NCBI RefSeq assembly: GCF_000702825.1
Contig: NZ_JNKF01000011.1
Span: 186,001 to 250,000, forward strand
Direction of reading: 5' to 3'
Source of the DNA: Prevotella sp. P6B1
Lineage (GTDB): Bacteria; Bacteroidota; Bacteroidia; Bacteroidales; Bacteroidaceae
DNA: 64,000 nucleotides
Part shown: positions 27,601 to 37,000 of the stretch, in pieces
Position numbering within the stretch: position 1 is the first letter of the stretch
How the letters are laid out: every line of letters starts with the position of its first letter
Notes under the pieces: model-generated
What the model was told of the DNA's origin: nothing
What the model saw: only the letters and a program-made list of their open reading frames with translations
Databases searched by the model: none
Translations under genes and position numbers: made by a program

Positions 27601-28557
27601 ATGGACCAAATTATGACTTATGTCCTGATAGCCGTCGTGGTATGCGTGGTTATCTTTGCCAAAATGGCACTCGTGATCATTCCTCAGTCAGAAACCAAGA
27701 TCGTTGAACGTCTGGGACGTTACTATGCTACGCTCCAGCCCGGTATCAATCTCATTATCCCGTTCATCGATCGCGCCAAGTCGATTGTAGTGCTCCACCA
27801 CGGACGCTATATGTATTCAACCACCATCGACCTTCGCGAGCAGGTGTACGACTTCCCCAAGCAGAATGTTATCACCAAGGATAACGTGCAGACAGAGATC
27901 AATGCGCTGCTGTATTTCCAGATTGTAGATCCGTTCAAGGCTACTTACGAGATTAACAACCTGCCTAACGCTATCGAGAAGCTCACGCAGACCACCCTGC
28001 GTAACATCATCGGTGAACTGGAACTCGATGAGACGCTGACTTCTCGTGATACGATTAACAAGAAGCTCTCTGCCGTGCTCGACGATGCTACCGATAAGTG
28101 GGGCGTGAAGGTGAACCGTGTAGAGCTGCAGGATATCACACCTCCTGATTCAGTACTCACGGCCATGGAGAAGCAGATGCAGGCCGAGCGTAACAAGCGT
28201 GCACAGATTCTGACCTCTGAGGGACAGAAGGCTGCCGAGATCCTGGCTTCTGAGGGTGAGAAGACAGCCATCGTCAACAAGGCCGAGGCTGCCAAACAGC
28301 AGGCCATCCTTCAGGCTGAAGGTGAGGCACAGGCCCGTATCCGTAAGGCTGAGGCCGAGGCCAAGGCCATCGAGCTCATCACCCAGGCTGTGGGCAAGAG
28401 CACGAACCCCGCCAATTACTTGCTGGCTCAGAAATACATCCAGATGATGCAGGAGCTGGCTGAGGGCGACAAGACCAAGACCGTCTATCTGCCGTATGAG
28501 GCCACTAACCTCCTCGGTTCTATTGGCGGCATCAAAGATTTGTTTAAAGCAGAATAA
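27601..28557 (+). CDS. SPFH/Band 7 (stomatin/paraslipin-like) membrane scaffold protein
   Basis: 318 aa. One N-terminal membrane helix (VLIAVVVCVVIFAKMALVI) is followed by the SPFH core (KIVERLGRYYATLQPGINLI, TKDNVQTEINALLYFQIVDP, WGVKVNRVELQDITPP). A long Ala/Glu/Lys coiled coil (about 195-260) matches the oligomerisation region of QmcA/stomatin proteins. It partners NfeD for membrane-protein quality control. It is part of a compact plus-strand run with NfeD and dapA. Confidence 0.9.
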   Translation: MDQIMTYVLIAVVVCVVIFAKMALVIIPQSETKIVERLGRYYATLQPGINLIIPFIDRAKSIVVLHHGRYMYSTTIDLREQVYDFPKQNVITKDNVQTEINALLYFQIVDPFKATYEINNLPNAIEKLTQTTLRNIIGELELDETLTSRDTINKKLSAVLDDATDKWGVKVNRVELQDITPPDSVLTAMEKQMQAERNKRAQILTSEGQKAAEILASEGEKTAIVNKAEAAKQQAILQAEGEAQARIRKAEAEAKAIELITQAVGKSTNPANYLLAQKYIQMMQELAEGDKTKTVYLPYEATNLLGSIGGIKDLFKAE

Positions 28558-28575
28558 TAGCAACATAAAAATATA

Positions 28576-29463
28576 ATGGTACATAACATTTTCAAGGGTC
28601 TGGGCATAGCGCTCATCACCCCATTCAAGGAAGACGGTTCGGTTGACTATGAAGCGCTGATACGTCTGGTAGACTATCAGCTTAACAACGGTGCTGACTT
28701 CTTTTGTATTCTCGCCACTACTGGTGAGACTCCTACGCTGACACGTGAAGAGAAGCAGAAGATCAAGGATTTAGTAGTAGACTATGTGCAGGCGCGCGTT
28801 CCTATTCTTATAGGATGTGGCGGTAATAATACCGCTGCTGTTGTCGAAGAGTTGAAAACAGCCGACTTCAAGGGCATCGACGGCATACTGAGTGTATGTC
28901 CTTATTACAACAAGCCTTCGCAGGAAGGTCTGTATCAGCATTTCAAGGCCATAGCTGCTGCAACATCGCTTCCTGTTGTGCTTTATAATGTACCCGGTCG
29001 TACGGGTGTTAACCTTCAGGCTGCTACTACGGTTCGTTTGGCTCGCGACTGTCAGAATATCGTCGCTATCAAGGAGGCCAGCGGTAATCTGGAGCAGGTT
29101 GATGAGATTATCAAGAACAAGCCAGCCGACTTCGATGTGATCTCGGGCGACGACTCGTTGACCTTCCCAATGGTCAGCTGTGGTGCCGTAGGTGTTATCT
29201 CTGTTATCGGAAATGCCCTTCCTAAGGAATTCTCACGCATGATTCGTTTGCAGATGCGTGGTGAGTACGATCCCGCTCGTACCATCCATCATCGCTTCAC
29301 CGATCTGTTCTCACTGTTGTTTGTCGACGGTAACCCAGCCGGTGTCAAGGCAATGCTTTCAGAGATGGGCTTCATCCAGAATGTGCTTCGTTTGCCATTG
29401 GTGCCTATGCGTATCAATAATATGCAGCGCATGGCCGAGATTCTGAAAGAACTGAAAATATGA
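28576..29463 (+). CDS. dapA: 4-hydroxy-tetrahydrodipicolinate synthase
   Basis: 295 aa, normal length. It condenses pyruvate and aspartate semialdehyde for lysine and diaminopimelate synthesis. The active-site features are present: ATTGETPTL (pyruvate-carboxylate loop), YYNKPSQEGLYQHF, LYNVPGRTG with the catalytic Tyr, and VAIKEASGNLEQV with the Schiff-base Lys. The gene overlaps the next ORF by ATGA, so the two are translationally coupled. Confidence 0.96.
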   Translation: MVHNIFKGLGIALITPFKEDGSVDYEALIRLVDYQLNNGADFFCILATTGETPTLTREEKQKIKDLVVDYVQARVPILIGCGGNNTAAVVEELKTADFKGIDGILSVCPYYNKPSQEGLYQHFKAIAAATSLPVVLYNVPGRTGVNLQAATTVRLARDCQNIVAIKEASGNLEQVDEIIKNKPADFDVISGDDSLTFPMVSCGAVGVISVIGNALPKEFSRMIRLQMRGEYDPARTIHHRFTDLFSLLFVDGNPAGVKAMLSEMGFIQNVLRLPLVPMRINNMQRMAEILKELKI

Positions 29464-30344
29464 TTGAAAGCAAGGTTATTCACGAGATTACCCAACTGAC
29501 AGGGAAGGATGTGCTCTATATTGCCGAACGACATAAGAAAGAGTTCACTTATCCTATCCACAATCATAAGGTGTTCGAACTTAACTTCGTAGAGCATGCC
29601 CCAGGCGTTCGTCGCATTGTGGGCGACTCTAACGAGGTGATAGGCGACTACGACCTGGTACTCATCACCAGTCCCGATCTTGAGCATGTCTGGGAGCAGG
29701 GCTCGTGTACCAGTGAGAACATCCATGAGGTAACCATCCATTTCGAGTTCGATTTCTCTGAGGATAGCATTTTTTCGCGTAATCCTTTTGCCTCGATGCG
29801 GCAGATGATGCAGGAGGCGCGTAAGGGGCTCAGCTTCCCGATGGATGCCATTATGCGTGTCTATCCGAAACTCAACTCTTTGTGCACTATTAAGGATGGC
29901 TTCTATGCTTTTATGCAGTTCCTGACCATTCTCTACGAGCTCTCCAAGTGCGATGGTGCTCATACGCTGGCCTCAAGCAGTTTTGCCAAGGTTGAGGTGT
30001 CGAGCGACAGTCGCCGCGTGCAGAAAGTGAAGAATTATATTGAGCAGAACTATAAGAAGGAAATCCGTCTCAACACGCTTGCTGATCTGGCTGGCATGAG
30101 CGCTTCGGCTTTCAGTCGGTTTTTCAAGCTGCATACGGGTCGAAATCTGAGCGAGTATATCATCGATCAGCGCCTGGGTTATGCCAGTCGTATGTTGGTT
30201 GATAGTACCAACTCTGTGGCTGAGATCAGTTATGCCTGCGGCTTCAATAACCTCAGCAATTTCAATCGCATTTTTAAGAAGCGAAAGGGCTGTAGCCCTT
30301 CTGAGTTCCGTGAAAACTACCATAAAACGCGGATTATCGTGTAA
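29460..30344 (+). CDS. AraC-family transcriptional regulator
   Basis: 294 aa. The N-terminal cupin-like domain (YPIHNHKVFELNFVEHAPG) probably binds an effector. The C-terminal pair of helix-turn-helix motifs is typical AraC/XylS: LADLAGMSASAFSRFFKLHT and AEISYACGFNNLSNFNRIFK. It starts inside the dapA stop (ATGA overlap). The target is not evident; lysine or cell-wall precursor control would be inference from position only. Confidence 0.9.
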   Translation: MIESKVIHEITQLTGKDVLYIAERHKKEFTYPIHNHKVFELNFVEHAPGVRRIVGDSNEVIGDYDLVLITSPDLEHVWEQGSCTSENIHEVTIHFEFDFSEDSIFSRNPFASMRQMMQEARKGLSFPMDAIMRVYPKLNSLCTIKDGFYAFMQFLTILYELSKCDGAHTLASSSFAKVEVSSDSRRVQKVKNYIEQNYKKEIRLNTLADLAGMSASAFSRFFKLHTGRNLSEYIIDQRLGYASRMLVDSTNSVAEISYACGFNNLSNFNRIFKKRKGCSPSEFRENYHKTRIIV

Positions 30345-30379
30345 AATCTGCACTTTTTTCGAAAAAAGTCCGCCAAAAG

Positions 30380-30411
30380 TTTGGTGGTTCCAAAAAAAGT
30401 CAGTACCTTTG
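30380..30411 (+). promoter_or_regulatory. Promoter of the tRNA-Arg pair
   Basis: TTTG (30380-30383), 20-base gap, TACCTTTG (30404-30411), 18 bases before the first tRNA. An 18-base perfect palindrome of ACTTTTTTCGAAAAAAGT lies just upstream at 30352-30369. Confidence 0.8.
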
Positions 30412-30429
30412 CACCCGCAAATCGGAAAT

Positions 30430-30503
30430 GGTTCCGTAGCTCAACTGAATAGAGCATCTGACTACGGATCAGAAGGTTGTGGGTTTGAATCCCGCCGGAA
30501 TCA
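30430..30503 (+). tRNA. tRNA-Arg (anticodon ACG), copy 1
   Basis: A complete cloverleaf: acceptor GGTTCCG/CGGAATC with one G-U, D arm GCTC/GAGC, anticodon stem TCTGA/TCAGA with loop CTACGGA, and T arm GTGGG/CCCGC. The base after the discriminator A gives CAA, so CCA is not encoded, as usual for Bacteroidota. Confidence 0.95.
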
Positions 30504-30533
30504 CAAAACGGTTGCAAAAAGTCAAGGAACAAT

Positions 30534-30607
30534 GGTTCCGTAGCTCAACTGAATAGAGCATCTGACTACGGATCAGAAGGTTGTGGGTTTGAATCCCGCC
30601 GGAATCA
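30534..30607 (+). tRNA. tRNA-Arg (anticodon ACG), copy 2, presumed attachment site
   Basis: Identical in sequence to copy 1 over all 74 bases. It lies 30 bases downstream and is followed by CCA (30608-30610). A phage-type integrase gene begins 300 bases downstream, so the 3' part of this tRNA is the likely integration site, with the right-hand copy outside the window. Confidence 0.95.
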
Positions 30608-30620
30608 CCAAGGAAAGTTA

Positions 30621-30659
30621 AGGGTAATAGACTGGAAACAGTCTGTTACCTTTCTTTTT
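30621..30659 (+). terminator. Intrinsic terminator after the tRNA-Arg genes
   Basis: Perfect 12-base arms GGTAATAGACTG (30623-30634) and CAGTCTGTTACC (30639-30650) with loop gaaa, followed by TTTCTTTTT. Confidence 0.92.
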
Positions 30660-30737
30660 AAAACAAGGTAAAAACCTAAATAGTTGAAAATTAACCAGTT
30701 GAAGGCGCTAAAAATATTGTTGAACTCCGCGTTCCAT

Positions 30738-30787
30738 TTGGACAGCATTGGACAGGATTGGACGGCTTTGGACTGGTTTGGAAATGG
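30738..30787 (+). repeat. Five tandem 10-bp repeats TTGGACnGnn
   Basis: TTGGAC starts at 30738, 30748, 30758 and 30768, with a variant TTGGAA at 30778. The period is exactly 10 bp, about one helical turn. Position between the tRNA site and the integrase suggests arm-type sites for integrase or excisionase. Confidence 0.85.
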
Positions 30788-30789
30788 GC

Positions 30790-30842
30790 TTTTGATACAG
30801 TTTTTGATACACCTCTCCAGATTTTTGATACATATTGCATCA
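30790..30842 (+). repeat. Three TTTTGATACA direct repeats
   Basis: Identical decamers at 30790-30799, 30802-30811 and 30833-30842. Intervals are 12 and 31 bp, close to one and three helical turns. They lie directly next to the 10-bp repeats and 70 bases before the integrase ORF. Confidence 0.8.
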
Positions 30843-30912
30843 ACTATCTATCAGAAACATAGATTCTTCCCGCTTATTCCCCAGCGATAATGTTCTTCAG
30901 CCATAATGTTCT

Positions 30913-32094
30913 ATGGGGCGCATTAAAAAAGTAAGTATGAAGAAGAATGTAAAAGTAGTGTTTGACCGTAGAAAGACGGCGGCTAAGACTGGAAAAGGCT
31001 CAATTGACATCTGTGTTTACCTGAGAGAAGGTGAGCGCAAGTTCGTGAGTGCTGGTACTGCTACACCTGAAGATTGGGAGTCTGTTGCAATGGAGAGAGG
31101 TGTGTTTGCTAAAGTAAAGTATTACGAGAATGTTATTCATGCCATGCAAACCCTTGGTGAGGAAATGACTATTGCGACTTTCAACAAGCATGTATTTGCA
31201 GAACAGATATCTGAACGCGAAGAATCAGATAATAAGAATCTGTTCAATGGCAATGACCAGCGTCAGAGTATTATCGAGTACATTGAGGATTCTCTCAACA
31301 GGGAGGACTTGCGTTCTGGATCCCGACGCAATATCGTGGTGGTCATTGCCAGTCTTAAGAAGTTCAAGAAGATAAAGACCTTCTATGACCTTACACCTAC
31401 CAAAATAATAGAGTATGATAAGTGGCTGCATTCACAAGGTGATAAGAGCCTGGCCACAATTTATAACTATCATAAGAAACTGCACAAGTACACGCGTCAG
31501 CTTTGGCGCAATGAAATGATACCAAGTGACCCCTACAATCATGTAGAAATCAAACATGGTACTTATAAAGAGCGTCAGCCTCTAAACGAGGAAGAGCTTC
31601 TCATACTAAGAGAAGCAAAAGATCTCTCGCCGAGGCTTGATCGTGTACGCGATTTATTCATCTTTATGGCTTATACAGGACTTGCTTATGTCGATATGTG
31701 CAATTTTAAATTCAAGGCCATGACGGAGAAAGAAGGTTCTACATACTTCATTGATGGAGCCCGAGTAAAGACTGGCTCTAACTTCTTTACACCGATTCTT
31801 CCACCTGCTATGGATGTGCTCGAGAAATACCATTTCTCGCTTCCTATTATCTCAAATACAAAGTTAAATGACTATCTACATGTGATACAGGAAAAACTGG
31901 GTTTCAAGAAACCTCTTACCTGTCATGTGGCTCGACACTCCTTTGCCACTCTACTGTTGACCTATCAATTTCCAATAGAAAGAGTGGCTCGTGCTCTCGG
32001 GCACAAGGATGTTAGAATTACACAGATTTATGCCAAGATCCTGAAGAAGCCGATGGTCGAGCAAACAGAACAGCTCGTTGCATCCATTAAGTAA
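30913..32094 (+). CDS. Tyrosine recombinase / phage integrase
   Basis: 393 aa (or 385 from the ATG at 30937, which resembles the usual Bacteroidota start MKKNVKVVFDRRK). It has an arm-binding N-terminal domain, a SAM-like core-binding domain (about 115-215) and a catalytic domain (about 225-393). Catalytic residues: HVARHSFATLLL (His-x-x-Arg), GHKDVRITQIYAKI (His and nucleophile Tyr). The first catalytic Arg position reads TGLAYVDM, so it lacks Arg; this is known for IntDOT-like Bacteroides recombinases and is not decay. It drives integration at the tRNA-Arg gene. Its 3' end overlaps the convergent phage gene by 8 bases. Confidence 0.9.
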   Translation: MGRIKKVSMKKNVKVVFDRRKTAAKTGKGSIDICVYLREGERKFVSAGTATPEDWESVAMERGVFAKVKYYENVIHAMQTLGEEMTIATFNKHVFAEQISEREESDNKNLFNGNDQRQSIIEYIEDSLNREDLRSGSRRNIVVVIASLKKFKKIKTFYDLTPTKIIEYDKWLHSQGDKSLATIYNYHKKLHKYTRQLWRNEMIPSDPYNHVEIKHGTYKERQPLNEEELLILREAKDLSPRLDRVRDLFIFMAYTGLAYVDMCNFKFKAMTEKEGSTYFIDGARVKTGSNFFTPILPPAMDVLEKYHFSLPIISNTKLNDYLHVIQEKLGFKKPLTCHVARHSFATLLLTYQFPIERVARALGHKDVRITQIYAKILKKPMVEQTEQLVASIK

Positions 32095-34051
32095 CCACGC
32101 GATAGAAATTCCCGCGAAGTAACTGCGACTTTCCTGTTGACTCATGGAAGGTCGCTGTTATTTTTTCGCAGATATACTGGCCGCCTTCTATAATGTACAA
32201 GGCTCTAGGGTTAGGAATCTCATCTGTTAGGAAAGAGAAAGAATACTTTTTCCTGTTATCGATGTTATAAGTATAGTTATATGGAATGCCTTCCGCATCA
32301 TTACCTTTCTTTTTATTGATTCGTAGTGAATAAGATGTTGTAAACGATGTGAAATCGTCGTCGACCTCGACTGTATCGACCATAGGACGTGGCAGTTTAC
32401 CGGTTTTCCTGATTATTCCGTCCCAGAATCCCACATAAATCTTATCAAAGTAGGCTTCGTTTTTCTCCTGTTCACCTTGCTCTATGGTCTTTCCTGCTCG
32501 GCCCTGCGCCAAGGCACCGTCATTATAGTCAGTATCGTCGCCTCTTCTTCCGCTATTAGAGTCTTCTATAGCAGCTCTTGTTCTTTGTCCTCCCATTCGA
32601 CTACCGTCTTCGTTTGTTATTGTTCCTTCCGAATTTGACTCATTAGACCAGGATTCAGCGCTGCCCATTTCTCCGCACTCAAGGAACAGGCATGGGCCAA
32701 GTTCTTCCTCTGTGTCATCAATCCATGCAGGCACAATGTTCAGCTCTACATCATCTGCTTTTTTGTCATAGATATAATTGCCAAACTGATTTATAGGCAT
32801 TAAGCGGTTATAGTATTTATACCAATGATAATCCGTGTCATTCAGTTTAACGTGAGTCGTGTCGTATAGCTCTGCCTTATAGCAATACATAATAAAATAT
32901 GTGTCTACGTCCTTGGCATAGAAAAGCTTGTTGCCGTCAGAACCTACTGGGTATCCTCTGTAATAGTGTTTAGTGGTATATCCTCGACCGTCGTCTGAGA
33001 TATAGATGCCACTTTCTTTAAGCAGAGCGGCATCCCTAAGCAAATCCGAGAGCTTGTTATATACTTTAGCTTCATCCTTGTATTTGTTTACGAACCATTG
33101 GCAGCAACGATAAACCCATAGTCGGTTATCATTGTCTGCGTATGCCAGATTTCTTGTTGCTATGTACTCTGACTTATCTTCCTGAGAAACATCAACAGTG
33201 TATTTGTTGATGACTCTATCTATCATTACTGGATCTGTATCAAAGGCAATCTTGTGTGAGAACTGAAACTTGATAGTTCTAGCCTTGTGGTTGATAGTGA
33301 ATTCGCCTCCCATTAGGAGTTCCAACTGTTCAAAGAACTCTGTGAGGGTCCAATGGGGGAGGGCACTTGCAAAATTTGAAATAGACCATGCTGCAGGAAG
33401 ATTGTTGCAGATAATCAGGTGCTTCCAATAACTGTTGTTGATGGCTGAGAAACTGCCTGTATATCTTAAACAACTGCATATTTTCTTTAATATATATAAT
33501 AGGTACGGCTGGAATGAAAGCCTGCTTACACCTGAAGCCCATTGAAAATGACCATATATATCCTTCTTTACTTCGTTCTGAATATTACCAGAAGTATTAT
33601 TCACCCATGGAAGCGCCACATAGTCAGCAGTAGGGTAGTCGCCTGCCCAGATGTCAGAAGGATCATAATCATTGGGATTAAAGTCATCAGCATAGCCTAA
33701 ATCAAGCTGATTGATATAGATGTTATCGAAAGAGTCATTGAAGTTCTGCTCGCTACGACCTTCAAGGAACTGAGTCTTCACTTCCGTATCAGATATTTGT
33801 GTAACTGTTATGCAGCCTGCTTTGTAGAATTGTTTATCACGGATTTCGCAGTCAAATATTACCTTGTTCTTTTCTACGTCCTGACGATACAGGTGCCCGA
33901 AGATGTCTATGTTCTCTGGGCAGTCTTTTAGTGGAAACGTGATTGTAAGTGTATAGCTGTCAGAACCGGTAAACAGTGGATTCTCGACAATATATTCAAA
34001 AGAAGTATTCTTCTTGAGGCAGGCTAATTTGCCATTGATGATTATTTCCAT
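32087..34051 (-). CDS. Phage tail/baseplate-type protein downstream of the tape measure
   Basis: 654 aa, starting 2 bases after the tape-measure stop, so co-transcribed. The N-terminus (IINGKLACLKKNTSFEYIVE, PLFTGSDSYTLTITFPLKDC) recalls a beta-sandwich distal-tail or baseplate domain seen at this position in Bacteroidota prophages. The rest is mixed alpha/beta with an acidic Asn/Gly/Ser-rich stretch near 480-530. It is the last gene of the late region. Function in tail-tip assembly is inferred from order, not from a recognised motif. Confidence 0.5.
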   Translation of the reverse strand: MEIIINGKLACLKKNTSFEYIVENPLFTGSDSYTLTITFPLKDCPENIDIFGHLYRQDVEKNKVIFDCEIRDKQFYKAGCITVTQISDTEVKTQFLEGRSEQNFNDSFDNIYINQLDLGYADDFNPNDYDPSDIWAGDYPTADYVALPWVNNTSGNIQNEVKKDIYGHFQWASGVSRLSFQPYLLYILKKICSCLRYTGSFSAINNSYWKHLIICNNLPAAWSISNFASALPHWTLTEFFEQLELLMGGEFTINHKARTIKFQFSHKIAFDTDPVMIDRVINKYTVDVSQEDKSEYIATRNLAYADNDNRLWVYRCCQWFVNKYKDEAKVYNKLSDLLRDAALLKESGIYISDDGRGYTTKHYYRGYPVGSDGNKLFYAKDVDTYFIMYCYKAELYDTTHVKLNDTDYHWYKYYNRLMPINQFGNYIYDKKADDVELNIVPAWIDDTEEELGPCLFLECGEMGSAESWSNESNSEGTITNEDGSRMGGQRTRAAIEDSNSGRRGDDTDYNDGALAQGRAGKTIEQGEQEKNEAYFDKIYVGFWDGIIRKTGKLPRPMVDTVEVDDDFTSFTTSYSLRINKKKGNDAEGIPYNYTYNIDNRKKYSFSFLTDEIPNPRALYIIEGGQYICEKITATFHESTGKSQLLRGNFYRVVT

Positions 34052-34053
34052 GA

Positions 34054-37000
34054 TTATTTTCTTCTTGATTTTGGTGATTTATTACGCATCAACTGCTCAT
34101 ATTCATCTTGAGCATGCTTGATACCGGTATCTCCTATAACCGTGTTGACTGTCACAAAAGGTTCGTTTAAACGATCCTTGAGTTGACGGATAACGTCAGC
34201 ATATTCCTTCAGGGCTGCGCCGTTCGCAGCAATTTCTGCCTGAGCATCTGGCGAAGAAGGCTGCACGATTACTGTGGGCGCTGAATGAGCGGACTGTGCG
34301 TACACGCTCGGAGCAATGATGCTTCTTGAAACATCTTCAGAGCGTAATGAACCTAATGTGTTCGTTCGCTGGGCATAGTCCAAAGCTTCAATCAGCGGGC
34401 GGGCTATGGGCGATTGCAGTAATTCCCGGCTGGCAACCCATTCCCCTTTGTGAACAACACCGGCTACTTCATATTTACTTCCATCTCCAGTAAATCCACC
34501 TTTGGCATATCCTTGCGCTGCTGATGCTTCTTGCTGTTTCTTAATAGCTGCAACCTGAAGCATTCCTGCAGCTATAGCAGATGCTGCTGCTATTGGAGCC
34601 AGGATATAGCCCACCAAAGGTACTGCCGCAGCTGAACTATATGCGTTGATAGCTGAGGTGGCAGTCTGGGCAACAGCCTGCATCACCTGCATCTTGAACA
34701 TCTTTTTGTTTGCGTCGGATTTGACTTTGGCAATTTCTGCCTCCTTTTGTTTTTCCAGTTTCTTTACGACATAATTGTTGCCCTCAGCATTTGAAATTTC
34801 TGCCTGATATCGTTTCTCAATAGCTGCTACCTGAATATCTGTTTCTGCTTGGATGAGTGATGTCATCTGCTGGAATATGCTACCCATGCCAGAAGATATA
34901 ACATCGAGCGTACCTGTTATTGCCTTTGCTGCATCGGACTGTAACCATTCCTGCATATCCTCTGTCCAGGATTCGAGAAAATTCTTGCTGTCGTCCATTT
35001 CGTCGATACCATATTGTTTACGTAGTGCCTTCTTCGCTTTAAGATACGCCTCTTCTATGCGAAGCTTCTCATTTGCATTGTCACCAGCTGCGATTACTTC
35101 CAAATTGTACACTTGTTTAAGCATATCGAGGTCGCTCATATATTTGTTCATTCTTTCGCCGAGGTTGTCACCGAAGAATCCTTCCTTGATTTTCTTCAGA
35201 CGATCCTGGTGTTTTTCCTCTACAGCCTCTGTTTCTTGCTGACGTCGATTCTGATCAGCAATCAGCTTGTCTTGGTACTTAGACTGTGCCTGTGTATATT
35301 CCTGTGTACCTGAGTCGTAAAGAGATACCATACGTCTGAGATGGTTGAGTTCTAACAGTTCGATAGTCTGCTGATATACTTCTTTGTCTATCTCCCCATC
35401 GATGTATCGCTGCTTCTGAATTGATACTGTCTCATTATAGAACTGTGTTTCCTGTTCTACAGTAAATTTTGTATGCTGATCTTTCTGTTTCTTCTCAGCT
35501 TCTGAGTAGGCTGCTTGTGCCTCCAACTTTTCTTTTTCTGTCAGGTCAGTAAGAGTAAGAATTTTCGTCTGGTACTCTATTTCAATCTCGAGAATACGCT
35601 TTTGGTACTGTTCGTAGTTAGACTGGCCTGTAGCATAGCTGATACGGTTAAGTGCCTCTTCCTTGTCTTTCCACTCCTTTTCTTCTTTGAAACGTTCTTC
35701 CTTCTTAGAATCATCTGAAGACGGAACCTTACCATCTCCTTTATCCTTAATGTCATCTTGGTTTGCCATCTTAGCAGCTTCATCAGCCAGGCGTTGATTT
35801 TCTTCTGTAAGAGATTCAATGACATTGTTATATTGGTCGACTGCAGCATCATACCTTTTCTGCTGTAACTTCCATGCTTGATATGCTGTGGGACTTACAT
35901 TGGCATTGCGAATCGCGTCGATTTCCGACTCATGGTTTATTTTCTCATTGAAATAGGCACTTTGTATATTTTTCGATGCCTTATTAAAATGCTCATCGCG
36001 CTCTTTCTCTGCATCAGGCAACTTATCCAATGCAGCTTTTATCTTAGCTGAAATTTTCAGCTGCTCTGTGTAATTCTTCAGAATCTGGGCATTATGGCCA
36101 TATAGCTTGCCCTCCTCTGTGATGCTTGCATGATAGTTTGGAACAATCTTCTGAAGATCTTCGATAGCCTTACGTCTATTATTAATAGAAAGTGATTCAT
36201 TCTCGATAGTTTTCTTCAACTGTTCTATGTGATTAATTTCACCTCTCGTGTTTCGGTCGGCTTCCTCTTCGATATCCTTCAAGCGACTTTGTGCCTTGGC
36301 GGCTTCATTAGATGAGCGGGTGAACTTTACGTACAATCCGATAAGTAATGTCATGGCAGTAATAGCTGCCCCCATAGGGTTGAGCTTAAGCACTTTGTTG
36401 AAAAATGTCTGTGCAGCAGCTGTTGCTGTTATTTCACCTCTTAAGACTTTGTGTTTCAGTATAGAAGCTGCCAGAAGACCTTCTTCAATCGTAAGCCATG
36501 CCGCTTTCAACTTCTGAACGGCAATGAATCGTAACGACCACAAATACTGTAACTTAACAGCAGTATAATAGCCCACGATTGCGGTGGTGGCCAGGACTAT
36601 TTCAGTCTTGTGTTTACTGATGAAGTCAACGACGGTGGAGAGGACTTTAAGAATCAAAGTAGTGGATGAAAGCACGTGACGCATTACGGGCTGCAACTTT
36701 TCTCCCAGTTCAATAGCCATTTCTTTGACACGTTTTCTTGCCTTGTCAAGACCTGCCTGAACCGTGGTGTTCTGTACGTTGTACTCCTTTGTAACGGAGG
36801 TCGCTTCCTTGAATGCTTTGGCAGCTTCTCCCTGTTCCCATTTTATCATATCCAGATTACCTGCCAGTGCAGAAATCACTTGTGCTGCACGAGCTCCGTT
36901 TTCACCCATATCCTTGAATACAGGTGCCAGGACATCGATGTTCCCTAACTTGTTGAGTGTGTCGAGCAGCATCAACAAGCCTTCGTTAGTGCCTTTGGAC

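Noticed and set aside
30352-30369. 18-bp palindrome as terminator of the AraC gene
   Set aside because: The arms meet without a loop and the T-run is inside the stem; it may be only a chance A/T palindrome upstream of the tRNA promoter.
30738-30842. CRISPR-like or coding tandem repeats
   Set aside because: The 10-bp period without spacers and the position before an integrase fit protein-binding sites; the reading frame across them (30684-30890) has no start context.
30913-32094. Integrase as a pseudogene because the first catalytic Arg is missing
   Set aside because: IntDOT-type Bacteroides recombinases naturally lack this Arg and are active; all other catalytic residues are present.
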